Part shown: one piece after another, positions 46,337-55,246 of the stretch
Layout: each line of letters opens with the position of its first letter
How positions within the stretch are numbered: the stretch's first letter is position 1
Assembly (NCBI GenBank): GCA_900768505.1
Contig: CAAGED010000054.1
Location: 25,413 to 89,412, forward strand
Reading direction: 5' to 3'
Source of the DNA: Lentisphaeria bacterium
GTDB lineage: Bacteria > Verrucomicrobiota > Lentisphaeria > Victivallales > Victivallaceae
Length of the DNA: 64,000 bases
Translations under genes and position numbers: made by a program
Notes under the pieces: model-generated
Database searches by the model: none
What the model was told of the DNA's origin: nothing
Seen by the model: the letters and a program-made list of their open reading frames with translations, nothing else

Positions 46337-48280
46337 ATGAACTTTATGACCCTCTATCTCGCCGGTGCGGCAATGATACTGTTTGGCGGTCTGCTCTGCA
46401 GTTTCTTTGCGCCGCGACTACGCTCAAAAATCAATTTAGCCGCCACAATTATCGGTGCATTATGTTCCGGAGCCGGAGCGGTCGGCGCTTTTATTGCCGC
46501 GCCGGAATCGGCGTTAATTTCAATCGGCAGGGGCGGGAGGATTTTTGAAGTAACGGCGCTTGGAACATTTTTCGTAGTACTGGTAAGTTGCGGGTTGACG
46601 GGCAACGCCTTCTACGCCGCCGGATTTTTCGGAATGCGCCGTAAACTGGCGCCGCTGCTGCCGATTCACCTGATGCTGCTGAGTATATTTTTCACTTCCA
46701 TGTTGCTTCTGCCGTTTATCACCTGGAGCAATCCGGTTGCATTTCTGATCATGTGGGAAATTATGTCCATGAGCGCCTTTGGGGCAATTTTGTTTGACTA
46801 CAACTCCAACAAGGTGCGCAGCGGCAGTTTCTACTTTTTGCTGATGATGCACTTAAGCGTCATCTGCCTGATCTGCGGTTTTATGGCTTTGCCGGAATCC
46901 GGCAGCTTCACGGCGGCTGATTACCTGATGCCGATGTGGCTTTTAGCCTTGGGATTTATTATTAAATTGGGGTTGGTGCCTTTTCACAGCTGGTTCATCC
47001 CTACCTACTCGGCGGCGCCGGCGCATGTGGCTTCGCCCATGTCCGGTTTGATGGTGAAGATGGGGGTTTTCGGATTGCTGACCACTCTTGGGCGGGTGAA
47101 TTACTTTTGCGGCAATGAAATCCTCTCCGGCAGTGACTTTATTGCGCCGGTGGGCTGGTATTTGATTGTTGCCGGTGCCGCCTCCATGATTGGCGGAGCA
47201 TATTTTGCCTCAATTCACAACAAAATCCGGGGTATTTTGGCTGGCAGCAGTTTGGAAAATATGGGTATTATCTCGTTGGCGATTGGCTACGCCGCCATTG
47301 AGCGCAATCCGGAAATTTCCAATCTGGCATTGCTTGGAGCATTGATTCACTCATTCAACCACTCCAATTTCAAACCCTTGCTTTTCTATGTCTGCGGTAT
47401 GGTTGAACATGTGACTCACACGGATAATATTGAACATCTTGGCGGGGTTGCCGTCCGGCACAAGGTGCTTGGAATATATGCGCTGATCGGCTCCTTGTCC
47501 ATTGCGGCGCTGCCGCCATTGGGGGGATTTATCGGGGAATTCATCATCTTTAAATCCTTCCTCAATTACTGCACCACGGCGGGAGAATTGCTTATTCGCA
47601 TTGGTTTGGCAGTGATATTGGCTGTCACGGGAGGCTTGGCGGTTTTCGCATTTGTCCGATTTTACGCCATTGTGTTTCAGGGGGCGCCCCGCAGTGCGGA
47701 AGCGGCGGAGTGTGACCGGGTGAAGATCCCCAAAATCATGTTTGCCGGCGCAGGGATTCCGTTGCTTTTCGCCTTTATAATCGGTCTGCTGCCGGTATTG
47801 CCGGTGAAATTGCTGGGGGGATTGGGTGATTTTGGTTCGACGCTCCGGCAGCTGGGGGAATTTTCTGCGGTATTTTATTTATTTATCGGTTTTGTGCTGG
47901 GTTTGTATATTTTCCGCAAATATATGCAACGCAACTACGCCAAGCAGGTTCATTCCACTTGGAAATGCGGTTACGAGCGTTATTGTTCGCGGCTGGAATA
48001 TTCCGGTAACTCATTTACTCATCCGTTGTGCGACATTACGCCGGCCTTTGGCGAAATGGACGAGAATATTGATGGTATCAGCGGCATTTATCCCAAAAAC
48101 GGCAATATACATTGTCATTTTCGGGATCGGCTGGAGGGTATTATGGTGAAATTTTTCCTCCGTTACCTGCATCGTTTTCTGAATGTTTTCTCCTGGGTGC
48201 AATCCGGCGAAATCCGCCATTACATCCTTTACGGCCTGATCTTTCTGATCAGTGCCATAATCTGGGTAATTTGGAGTTAA
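46337..48280 (+). CDS. hyfB: Hydrogenase-4 / complex I-like antiporter subunit (HyfB/HycC type)
   Basis: About 647 residues from ATG 46337 (46346 is also possible; neither has a clear ribosome site). About 15 membrane helices. The proton-translocation core has MWEIMSMSAFGAILFDY, KLGLVPFHSWFIPTYSAAPAHVASPMSG and HSFNHSNFKPLLFYVCGM, typical of the NuoL/M/N-like subunit of group 4 hydrogenases. The C-terminal extension with KQVHSTWKCGYERYCSRLEYSG is HyfB-like. First gene of the operon, 4 bases before hyfC. Confidence 0.85.
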   Translation: MNFMTLYLAGAAMILFGGLLCSFFAPRLRSKINLAATIIGALCSGAGAVGAFIAAPESALISIGRGGRIFEVTALGTFFVVLVSCGLTGNAFYAAGFFGMRRKLAPLLPIHLMLLSIFFTSMLLLPFITWSNPVAFLIMWEIMSMSAFGAILFDYNSNKVRSGSFYFLLMMHLSVICLICGFMALPESGSFTAADYLMPMWLLALGFIIKLGLVPFHSWFIPTYSAAPAHVASPMSGLMVKMGVFGLLTTLGRVNYFCGNEILSGSDFIAPVGWYLIVAGAASMIGGAYFASIHNKIRGILAGSSLENMGIISLAIGYAAIERNPEISNLALLGALIHSFNHSNFKPLLFYVCGMVEHVTHTDNIEHLGGVAVRHKVLGIYALIGSLSIAALPPLGGFIGEFIIFKSFLNYCTTAGELLIRIGLAVILAVTGGLAVFAFVRFYAIVFQGAPRSAEAAECDRVKIPKIMFAGAGIPLLFAFIIGLLPVLPVKLLGGLGDFGSTLRQLGEFSAVFYLFIGFVLGLYIFRKYMQRNYAKQVHSTWKCGYERYCSRLEYSGNSFTHPLCDITPAFGEMDENIDGISGIYPKNGNIHCHFRDRLEGIMVKFFLRYLHRFLNVFSWVQSGEIRHYILYGLIFLISAIIWVIWS

Positions 48281-48284
48281 AAAA

Positions 48285-49205
48285 ATGCTGATTAAACTTA
48301 TTACAATATTGTTGATTGTCATCGGCCCGTTTCTGATGGTGGGAGTAATTCGTAAAGTCAAGGCATTCTGGGCGCGGCGCAAGGGGCAGCGGCTTTTGCA
48401 GGGATATTATGATTTTGTCAAATTATTGCGAAAAAATGAAGTCGGCAACGCCGGAGAGCCGATCAAAATATTTCCGGATATTTCATTGGCGGCATTGCTG
48501 AGCGCGGCGCTGCTGGTGCCGTATTTCGGTAGTGGAATATTTGAATTCAAATATGATTTCATTCTCTTTGTGGCGCTTTTAGGCAGCAGCCGCTTTTTTT
48601 CGGCCCTCAACGCCATGCAGTACGGCAGCAGTTTTGAGGGGATGGGTACGGCTCGGGAAATGGCTTTCTCGGTAGTGGTTGAGCCGGGGTATTATGTGGT
48701 TATCGGAACCTTTGCCTGCGTGGGGGGGGTGACAAATTTTGCCGAACTTCACCAGGTTATAAGTTCGTTTCCGACGGTAATATCCAATTTAATTATCCTG
48801 CTGGTTGCGATGGCGCTTTTTATTATGATGCTGGCGGAATCCTGCCGAATACCGGTTGACGATCCAACCACCCATTTGGAATTGACAATGATTCATGAGG
48901 TAATGATTCTGGATAATTCCGGCGCCTCGCTGGCGTACAGCATTTACGGCGCATATTTGAAAATGCTGATGTTCGGCGGCCTGATTTCCACATTACTGAT
49001 GCCTGCTGAATTAAGTGTGTTCCAGCAAGTGTTGTTTGGCAGCCTGATTTTGCTGTTTACCTCAATACTGGTAGGGATAACCGAGTCCGTCACCGCACGT
49101 TTGCGCATGAGTCATGTGCCGCAGTTTTTGCTGGTTATCAGTGCGCTGGGTGCGATTGTGGTGTTTGCCTCGGTATGTGTGGCAGCGGGGATGCTGCACT
49201 TCTGA
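48285..49205 (+). CDS. hyfC: Hydrogenase-4 / complex I-like subunit (HyfC/HycD, NuoH type)
   Basis: 306 residues with eight membrane helices. GQRLLQGYYDFVKLLRK in the first loop, EPGYYVV, and the acidic quinone-site-like loop ESCRIPVDDPTTHLELTMIH are hallmarks of the NuoH/HyfC family. It anchors the peripheral arm and couples electron transfer to ion movement. Its neighbours on both sides belong to the same complex. The following 67-base gap has two TTGACGGATA-like direct repeats (49209-49236) of unknown role. Confidence 0.88.
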   Translation: MLIKLITILLIVIGPFLMVGVIRKVKAFWARRKGQRLLQGYYDFVKLLRKNEVGNAGEPIKIFPDISLAALLSAALLVPYFGSGIFEFKYDFILFVALLGSSRFFSALNAMQYGSSFEGMGTAREMAFSVVVEPGYYVVIGTFACVGGVTNFAELHQVISSFPTVISNLIILLVAMALFIMMLAESCRIPVDDPTTHLELTMIHEVMILDNSGASLAYSIYGAYLKMLMFGGLISTLLMPAELSVFQQVLFGSLILLFTSILVGITESVTARLRMSHVPQFLLVISALGAIVVFASVCVAAGMLHF

Positions 49206-49272
49206 AAAAATTGACGGATATTTGACGGATATGACATAATTAACAACTTAGAGATATTTCGGAGTAGAAAAA

Positions 49273-49926
49273 ATGGAATTGACGGTTCAATGGGAAAACG
49301 TTCTGCTGCTGATAATGGCGATGGCGATGTTTTATATTGCCATCTCCACGCGGCTGGAAGTTTATCTGCGGGTATTGTCGCTGCAGGGAGTGTTTTTGTT
49401 TATACTGGCCAGTTTGAGTATTAATGGTTTTAACGCCACCTTGCTGCTGATTTTTTTTGAAACCATAATAATCAAGGCGTTGCTCACCCCCTGGTATATC
49501 ATGCGGGTTATGCAGCAGAACAATATCAAACGCGAAACGGAGCCGCGCATCACCAATTTCCTTAGTTTTCTCTCCTTGTTGTTTTTGGGTCTGCTGGGAG
49601 TATTGGTAAATATCGGCTTGCGTTCAATTCATTTGGAGGCGATCAAATCCAATTATGTGGGGGTGGCGGTATTCATTTTTATGGTGGGGATATTTATTCT
49701 TCTCACCCGCAAAAAATTAATTACTCACATTATCGGTTACGTTTTTCTGGAAAATGGTGTATTTCTTCTCTCGCTGGGAATGTCCGGCAAATTGCCGCAT
49801 CTGATTACTCTGGGCGTGGCATTGGACGCATTCGGCTGGATTCTGCTGGTGGGACTTTTCGCCAGATTGATTCAGAGCGAATTTTCCAGCAATGACGCCA
49901 ACAAGCTGCGGAGGTTGCGGGGATGA
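49273..49926 (+). CDS. hyfE: Hydrogenase-4 subunit (HyfE, NuoK-related)
   Basis: 217 residues, six to seven membrane helices, normal length for HyfE. FFETIIIKALLTPWYIMRVM, with a conserved Glu and Lys inside the membrane, and GYVFLENGVFLLSLGM near residue 158 fit the family. GGAG lies seven bases before the ATG. It overlaps hyfF by four bases. Membrane subunit of the ion-translocating arm. Confidence 0.82.
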   Translation: MELTVQWENVLLLIMAMAMFYIAISTRLEVYLRVLSLQGVFLFILASLSINGFNATLLLIFFETIIIKALLTPWYIMRVMQQNNIKRETEPRITNFLSFLSLLFLGLLGVLVNIGLRSIHLEAIKSNYVGVAVFIFMVGIFILLTRKKLITHIIGYVFLENGVFLLSLGMSGKLPHLITLGVALDAFGWILLVGLFARLIQSEFSSNDANKLRRLRG

Positions 49927-51398
49927 AAAATTTTATCGAATTAATTTATCTCTGCTCGCCTTATATTTTGGCGGCTGCGCCGTTGTTGGCCTTGTGCGTG
50001 GTGGCATTCAAGCCGTCGCCATTGGTGCAGAGTTTAAGTATGCTCTTCCACGCGATCGGCCACTTGGCGGCCGCACTGGCCATCATAATTTGCGCCGGCA
50101 GCGGGGCTTTGCAAATTGGCAATCTCTTTATTTTTGACCGGCTGGCCGGATATGTTTTGCTGATTCAGTCGCTGGTATTTCTGGCGGTATCAGTCTACAA
50201 CATTGATTTTGTGCATCGTCACGAAGAGCACCCTTACAAAAAAAAATTGCGAAGTTACCACCTTGCCGCCATGCTCTTTGTTTTGGCAATGGATGGCGCC
50301 ATCTGCAGCGGCGGTGTGGGAATGTTCTGGGTTTTTCTGGAGGCTTCAACCATTGTAAGCGCCTGGATGATAATTCACCACTCCAGCCGCCGGGCGCTGG
50401 AGGCGACATGGAAGTATATTTTCATCTGCTCAATCGGTATTATATTTGCCTTTATCGGCATTTTGCTCTTCTCCACGGCCAATGGCGGAAATTTGGATTG
50501 GCAGAGTATTCCGGCGGAGGGCAACGGAATTTTCTTTAAAATCGCCATTCCGTTTCTGGTGATCGGATTTGGCTGCAAGGCCGGCTTATCTCCCATGCAC
50601 AATTGGCTGCCGGACGCTCATTCTGAAGCGCCATCGCCGATTTCAGCGATGTTGTCAGCCACCTTGCTGAATGCGGCGTTTGCGGGAATCATCCGATTGG
50701 ACAACTTTTTTGCCGGGAGCGAATTTGAACATTACCTCACCACATTGCTGCTGGTGATGGGTTTTATGTCGATTTTCATTCCGGCGGTCTACATTATGAA
50801 AGCGAAGGATTTTAAGCGTATGCTGGCCTACTCCTCAGTGGAAAATATGGGTATTATCGCCATTGGATTTGGCTTGGGCGGCGCGGGAATACTGGGCGGA
50901 TTGATACATATGGCGGCTCACTCGCTGGTAAAAGGCGGCTTGTTTCTGACGGCAGGCAACATTTACTCGATATTTCATACCAAGCGTATTGCCGGGGTGC
51001 GCAATTTGCTGCGGATTTCGCCGGTAAGCGGAATTTTGTGGTTGTTGGGCGTGGTCGGAATAACCGGTTCGCCGCCGTTTCTCACCTTCCGCAGTGAATT
51101 ATTGGTAGTGCGCCAAATGCTTACAATGAAATACGGATTGCCGATGGCATTGCTTTTTTTCGGGTTATTGACAATTATTTTGGGGTGGATGTTCCGGCAT
51201 GTGCTGGCCATGTGTTCGCCCAAGGCATTGTCGGAGAGTTCGCAGTTGCGGATTGAAGAGGACAAAATTAAGATATTTTTTCCTGTCAGCACCTACTTTG
51301 CCATATTGGGATTGTTTATTCCGGCTTTGATATTTGGATTTTACCTGCCGGATTGGGCGGTAAGCTTTTTGCAGCAGATAATGGAGAGGGCAAAATAA
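49923..51398 (+). CDS. hyfF: Hydrogenase-4 / complex I-like antiporter subunit (HyfF type)
   Basis: 491 residues with about 14 membrane helices. FWVFLEASTIVSAWMI, GFGCKAGLSPMHNWLPDAHSEAPSPISAMLSA and KDFKRMLAYSSVENMGIIAIGFG are signatures of the proton-pumping Mrp/NuoN-like subunit of HyfF type. With HyfB this gives two antiporter-like modules. ATGA overlap with hyfE indicates coupled translation. Confidence 0.87.
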   Translation: MKNFIELIYLCSPYILAAAPLLALCVVAFKPSPLVQSLSMLFHAIGHLAAALAIIICAGSGALQIGNLFIFDRLAGYVLLIQSLVFLAVSVYNIDFVHRHEEHPYKKKLRSYHLAAMLFVLAMDGAICSGGVGMFWVFLEASTIVSAWMIIHHSSRRALEATWKYIFICSIGIIFAFIGILLFSTANGGNLDWQSIPAEGNGIFFKIAIPFLVIGFGCKAGLSPMHNWLPDAHSEAPSPISAMLSATLLNAAFAGIIRLDNFFAGSEFEHYLTTLLLVMGFMSIFIPAVYIMKAKDFKRMLAYSSVENMGIIAIGFGLGGAGILGGLIHMAAHSLVKGGLFLTAGNIYSIFHTKRIAGVRNLLRISPVSGILWLLGVVGITGSPPFLTFRSELLVVRQMLTMKYGLPMALLFFGLLTIILGWMFRHVLAMCSPKALSESSQLRIEEDKIKIFFPVSTYFAILGLFIPALIFGFYLPDWAVSFLQQIMERAK

Positions 51399-51399
51399 A

Positions 51400-52908
51400 A
51401 TGAATGAAGGTGAAAAATTTTTTGAATTGAGGAATTTTGAGGCCCTGCCGCTTTGTGTTGTTAAATCATATCCCTGGCCGGAGTTGCGCCGTGAATTAAT
51501 GCAATTCCGCAACTTGTTGCGTCCGTTGACCATTGTCGGATTGCCTCAAGCCGACGGGGGATTAAAAACTTTTTTTGTCACCTGCAATGACTTGAGTTCA
51601 ACATTCCGGGTTTTTGCAACTGAGTTTTCGCCCGGGGAAAAATATGAATCATTGACATCTGAATGGAGGGCGTGGAGCAATTGCGAGCGGGAATTTTTTG
51701 AAGAGTTCGGTATTACACCGCTGAATCATCCTTGGCTGAAGCCGTTGCGTTACCCATTTTACCGGTCAAATCCCAACGCCCGGGTGGCGGATTACCCGTT
51801 TTTCAAACTTGCGGGAGCGGCGGCACATGAAGTTGGAGTAGGGCCGGTTCATGCCGGAGTAATTGAGCCGGGGCATTTTCGTTTCAGTTGCAAGGGTGAG
51901 GTGGTGGAGCATTTGGAATGTCAACTTGGCTACCAGCATCGTGGAGTGGAAAAACTTTTGACTCAGGGTGATTTACGCAGTCACAATATGCTGATTGCCT
52001 CCATTGCCGGGGACACAACGGTGGCCAACACCTACATATATGCCACATTGCTGGAATCCGCCAGCAGTCTGGTGATGGATGTGCGGACGCAAATGTTGCG
52101 AACCATTGGTTTGGAATTGGAGCGTGCGGCATTGCATGTGAGCACGCTAAGCGGCATATCCGGCGATGTGGGGTATTTAAGCGGTTGTGCATTTATGCAG
52201 GCGACGAGAACGTACATTATCAATTCGCTGCAGCAGATTTGCGGTAATCGGTTTGGCCGCGGGTTGATTGAGCCGGGAGGATGCCGTTATGATATTACTC
52301 CGGAAATCCGCCAAAATCTGATTAAGACATTGAGTATGACCTTGGAACGGATTATTAAATTCCGCAAATCATTTTTAAATTCCCCATCGGTACTCTCGCG
52401 ATTGCAAACGACGGGGGTGGTTGGTGCGGAATTGGTGGGAGATTTAAATCTGGTGGGAGTAGCGTCCCGAGCCAGTGGCTGCCGGCGTGATATTAGAATT
52501 AATTATCCTCATGGTATGTATCGGACGTTTCACCCGGACAAGCGAATTATGCATGACGGGGATGTTTATGCGCGTACCGTGATTCGACTTCAGGAGAGTG
52601 TGGATTCCTTGAATTTCGTATTGGAGCTGCTGGATATTTTGGATGACAATGAGCATGTTCAGCCCAAACGGACGCCGACGCCGATGCCTCCGGAAGTATT
52701 TACACTTGGAGTATGCGAAGCGCCGCGAGGTGAATTGGCTCATGTGATTATAACCAAAAGCAATGGCAATGCGCAAGTTTATAAGGTGAAAGATCCTTCG
52801 TTTAATAATTGGATGGGGTTGATGATGGCATTGCGAGGAGAGAATATAAGTGATTTCCCTTTATGCAATAAGAGTTTTGATCTTTCATACTGCGGATATG
52901 ACTTATAA
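51400..52908 (+). CDS. hyfG: Hydrogenase-4 large-subunit homologue (HyfG/HycE) without nickel ligands
   Basis: 502 residues. Residues 1-130 resemble the NuoC-like (30 kDa) domain and 150-502 the NuoD/large-subunit domain: VGPVHAGVIEPGHFRF (147-162) and LGYQHRGVEKLL (176-187). Where true hydrogenases have the first CxxC, this protein reads SIAGDTTVANTY (201-212), and the C-terminus reads FPLCNKSFDLSYCGYDL in place of DPCxxC. It therefore lacks both Ni-Fe ligand pairs. It should not bind the catalytic centre, as in the hydrogenase-related Ehr complexes. The electron donor and acceptor are unknown. Confidence 0.85.
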   Translation: MNEGEKFFELRNFEALPLCVVKSYPWPELRRELMQFRNLLRPLTIVGLPQADGGLKTFFVTCNDLSSTFRVFATEFSPGEKYESLTSEWRAWSNCEREFFEEFGITPLNHPWLKPLRYPFYRSNPNARVADYPFFKLAGAAAHEVGVGPVHAGVIEPGHFRFSCKGEVVEHLECQLGYQHRGVEKLLTQGDLRSHNMLIASIAGDTTVANTYIYATLLESASSLVMDVRTQMLRTIGLELERAALHVSTLSGISGDVGYLSGCAFMQATRTYIINSLQQICGNRFGRGLIEPGGCRYDITPEIRQNLIKTLSMTLERIIKFRKSFLNSPSVLSRLQTTGVVGAELVGDLNLVGVASRASGCRRDIRINYPHGMYRTFHPDKRIMHDGDVYARTVIRLQESVDSLNFVLELLDILDDNEHVQPKRTPTPMPPEVFTLGVCEAPRGELAHVIITKSNGNAQVYKVKDPSFNNWMGLMMALRGENISDFPLCNKSFDLSYCGYDL

Positions 52909-53105
52909 TGGAATATGATAATTTTTCAGATGATCATATTCCTCCGCAAGTCACAAAATATTTTTTGCCGCGCCAGCGTAAAAAGCCGCTTTCGCAAAGC
53001 GGAAACTACGTGGTACAGGGGGCGTTTTACATCAAAATATGCGGTATTTTGCGCTCTTGCGGCGATATGTCGTTTCGGGCACATACGTTGTGTATGCTTC
53101 CTTAA
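52908..53105 (+). pseudogene. Truncated downstream gene of the hyf-like operon (remnant)
   Basis: An ATG shares one base with the hyfG stop (TAATG), as expected for a coupled operon gene. Only the first 19 codons or so (MEYDNFSDDHIPPQVTKYF) lie before repeat A copy 2 begins at about 52965; the rest of the 65-codon frame is repeat sequence. No ferredoxin-like or NuoB-like motif is seen. It may be the stub of the missing electron-transfer subunit, or chance. Confidence 0.35.
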
Positions 53106-53318
53106 TGCCAATCTTGCAAAAAACACAATCTGCTCGCCTATTTTGTCGCAAAATTCCTGCACCATGGATTGATTTGTTGCACAAATCAATTCAGCCTGGG
53201 GGGAAATGCGCAAATTATTGTTTTTCGACACGCAATCGCCCTCGAATTTATACCATCTTCTTCGCTCTGGCGTAATCAAACGGTTTATGTTGCAAAACAA
53301 GTATAATGTTTTAGACAT
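52926..53318 (-). CDS. Doubtful 130-residue ORF inside repeat A copy 2
   Basis: Starts at ATG 53316-53318 (MSKTLYLFCNINRL). A GGAGG lies about 17 bases upstream, too far for a good start; the frame is also open further upstream to 53393. Copy 1 near 17652 has a homologous beginning (MCNTLYLF) broken by a 17-bp deletion. The middle (QEFCDKIGEQIVFFARLAL, then R..M.P..HIAARA) has a spacing of hydrophobic and basic residues like a histone fold, which is tentative. The last 40 residues are encoded by the conserved repeat end. Confidence 0.25.
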   Translation of the reverse strand: MSKTLYLFCNINRLITPERRRWYKFEGDCVSKNNNLRISPQAELICATNQSMVQEFCDKIGEQIVFFARLALRKHTQRMCPKRHIAARAQNTAYFDVKRPLYHVVSALRKRLFTLARQKIFCDLRRNMII

Positions 53319-53398
53319 AATGATTCGCCAAAATCCTCCGAATGAATTATAAAAGTTGCGGCGGCCGTGGCGTATTGACGCTACATGAAACAATTCCG
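52965..53398 (-). repeat. Dispersed modular repeat, family A, copy 2
   Basis: Reverse-oriented, 434 bp. Its left end (TTGCCGCGCCAGCGTA onward, 52965-53026) is the complement of the terminal part of copy 3 (63935-64000). Its right end (53356-53398) is the complement of GGAATTGTTTCATGTAGCG and CGCCACG-CCGCCGCA at 63739-63779. The interior differs from copy 3. It directly follows the hyf-like operon. The remaining gap to icd (53399-53645) is AT-rich, with TAAGGAG before the icd ATG and no clear gene. Confidence 0.75.
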
Positions 53399-53645
53399 CT
53401 ACAAATCAAAAAACATTGCTTGCAGCGTCAGCCGCAATAACTCCCAAATAACATAACCTTAAATAAATTATGAAATTATTTTGTACTCATTTTGAATCAC
53501 CGTGGCAATAAGATTTGCAACTGAAGTTGAAAAAAAAAATTGAAGGTGTATATTTCAGCTTGAAGTAATTTTGGGTTATCAACTTTTTATTTGGTCAATC
53601 CACCAATATATTATAAAATAAAATCGTCCTAAGGAGTTTTAATTC

Positions 53646-54899
53646 ATGCCGCAATTTAAAAATATTGTTGTCCCGCCGGGTAAAAAAATCACCGTTGATG
53701 CCAATGGCAAACTGCAGGTTCCGGATCAGCCGATCATTGCCTTTATTGAGGGCGATGGCATTGGCTCGGATATCACCAAGGCCAGCATGAAGATTTGGAA
53801 CAGCGCCGTGGCCAAGGCTTATGGTAATAAGCGCAAGGTAAACTGGATGGAAATCTTCGCCGGCGACAAGGCCTGCGGAATTTATGGCGAAAACTGCTAT
53901 CTGCCCGATGAAACAATTGAAGCTGTGAAAGAGTATCTCATTGCGGTAAAGGGCCCTCTTACCACTCCGGTAGGTGGTGGAATCCGTTCACTGAATGTAG
54001 CTTTACGGCAAATTTTGGATTTATATGTTTGCCTGCGCCCGGTACGTTATTTCAAGGGCGTTCCTTCACCGGTTAAGGCACCGGAAAAGACCGATATGGT
54101 GGTATTTCGGGAAAATACTGAGGATATTTACGCCGGTATCGAGTGGAATGCCGGGACACCGGAGGTAAAAAAGGTTATTGACTTTCTGCAGAACGAAATG
54201 GGTGTGAAGAAAATTCGTTTCCCCGAGAGCAGCAGCATCGGCATTAAACCAATCTCCCTTGACGGCAGCGAACGACTGATTCGGGCGGCCATCAAGTACG
54301 CTATTGAAAACAAACGCCGCAACGTAACCATTGTCCACAAGGGCAATATCATGAAGTTTACCGAGGGCGGATTCAAAAATTGGGGTTACGAACTGGTGCG
54401 TCGGGAATTTAGCGATGTTGCCTTTGTGGCAGCCGACAACGATTATAAAGAAATTCCCGGAAAAATTATGGTTAAGGATTGCATTTGCGACGCCTTCCTC
54501 CAGCAGATTCTCACTCGTCCGGCGGAATACGATGTAATTGCCACCATGAATCTCAACGGCGATTATGTTTCTGATGCCTTGGCTGCCTGCGTGGGGGGCA
54601 TCGGCATTGCTCCGGGTGCCAATATCAACTATCTGAGCGGTCATGCAATTTTTGAAGCCACCCATGGCACGGCTCCCAAATATGCCAATTTGGACAAGGT
54701 TAATCCATCCAGTCTGGCTCTTTCCGGCGAAATGATGTTCCGCCATTTGGGTTGGGTGGAAGCAGCAGATTTGATTAATCAGGGAATTGAGCGGGCAATT
54801 TGCGACAAGATGGTGACATATGATTTTGCCCGTTTAATGGACAACGCCACCGAGTTGAGCTGCTCGGCTTTTGCCGATGCGGTAGTGGCCAGGATGTAA
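53646..54899 (+). CDS. icd: Isocitrate dehydrogenase, NADP-dependent
   Basis: 417 residues, close to the 416 of the E. coli enzyme. [11 protein letters not shown] (34-44), the substrate-binding [12 protein letters not shown] (Ser115), [28 protein letters not shown], and the cofactor region [17 protein letters not shown], where Lys-Tyr indicates NADP preference (family knowledge). It converts isocitrate to 2-oxoglutarate in the cytoplasm. TAAGGAG sits nine bases from the ATG. Ser115 is the phosphorylation site of AceK in enterics; no aceK is seen here. Stands alone. Confidence 0.96.
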   Translation: MPQFKNIVVPPGKKITVDANGKLQVPDQPIIAFIEGDGIGSDITKASMKIWNSAVAKAYGNKRKVNWMEIFAGDKACGIYGENCYLPDETIEAVKEYLIAVKGPLTTPVGGGIRSLNVALRQILDLYVCLRPVRYFKGVPSPVKAPEKTDMVVFRENTEDIYAGIEWNAGTPEVKKVIDFLQNEMGVKKIRFPESSSIGIKPISLDGSERLIRAAIKYAIENKRRNVTIVHKGNIMKFTEGGFKNWGYELVRREFSDVAFVAADNDYKEIPGKIMVKDCICDAFLQQILTRPAEYDVIATMNLNGDYVSDALAACVGGIGIAPGANINYLSGHAIFEATHGTAPKYANLDKVNPSSLALSGEMMFRHLGWVEAADLINQGIERAICDKMVTYDFARLMDNATELSCSAFADAVVARM

Positions 54900-55246
54900 A
54901 AAATATTATTATTTGTTAATGATAAATTCGTTTAAACTTGATTGCTAATCGAGTATAGATTGGCTATATTATAAGCACCGGTAATTTTTTATCATATATT
55001 GTAAATGAAAAATATTTACCGTCTGGCAATCAATTTGAGAGCAGATAAAACGAATTCACTTGGTGTTTGCCCTTGACCGGACCGCCATATTGAATGGAAT
55101 TTTTTTTAGATATCCGTCGGAACAAGGTCGGTTGCGGCTGGCGAGAAAAGTCGGCTCTGCACGAGTTTTTTTTCGGTGACGGAAGAGGTTTGCCGATGGC
55201 GGAAACCATGACAGACTGTAACTTTTAGCAAGCATGGGAGGCAAAA
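54900..55246. other. Intergenic region upstream of the PTS IIA-CBS gene
   Basis: 347 bases without a gene. It holds a promoter candidate at 54942-54970. The downstream 270 bases would be an unusually long leader; no riboswitch was recognised in it. Confidence 0.4.
54942..54970 (+). promoter_or_regulatory. Putative promoter of the PTS IIA-CBS operon
   Basis: TTGCTA at 54942-54947 and TATATT at 54965-54970, spacer 17 bases. Fair matches to both boxes, but far (about 275 bases) from the first ATG. Confidence 0.35.
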
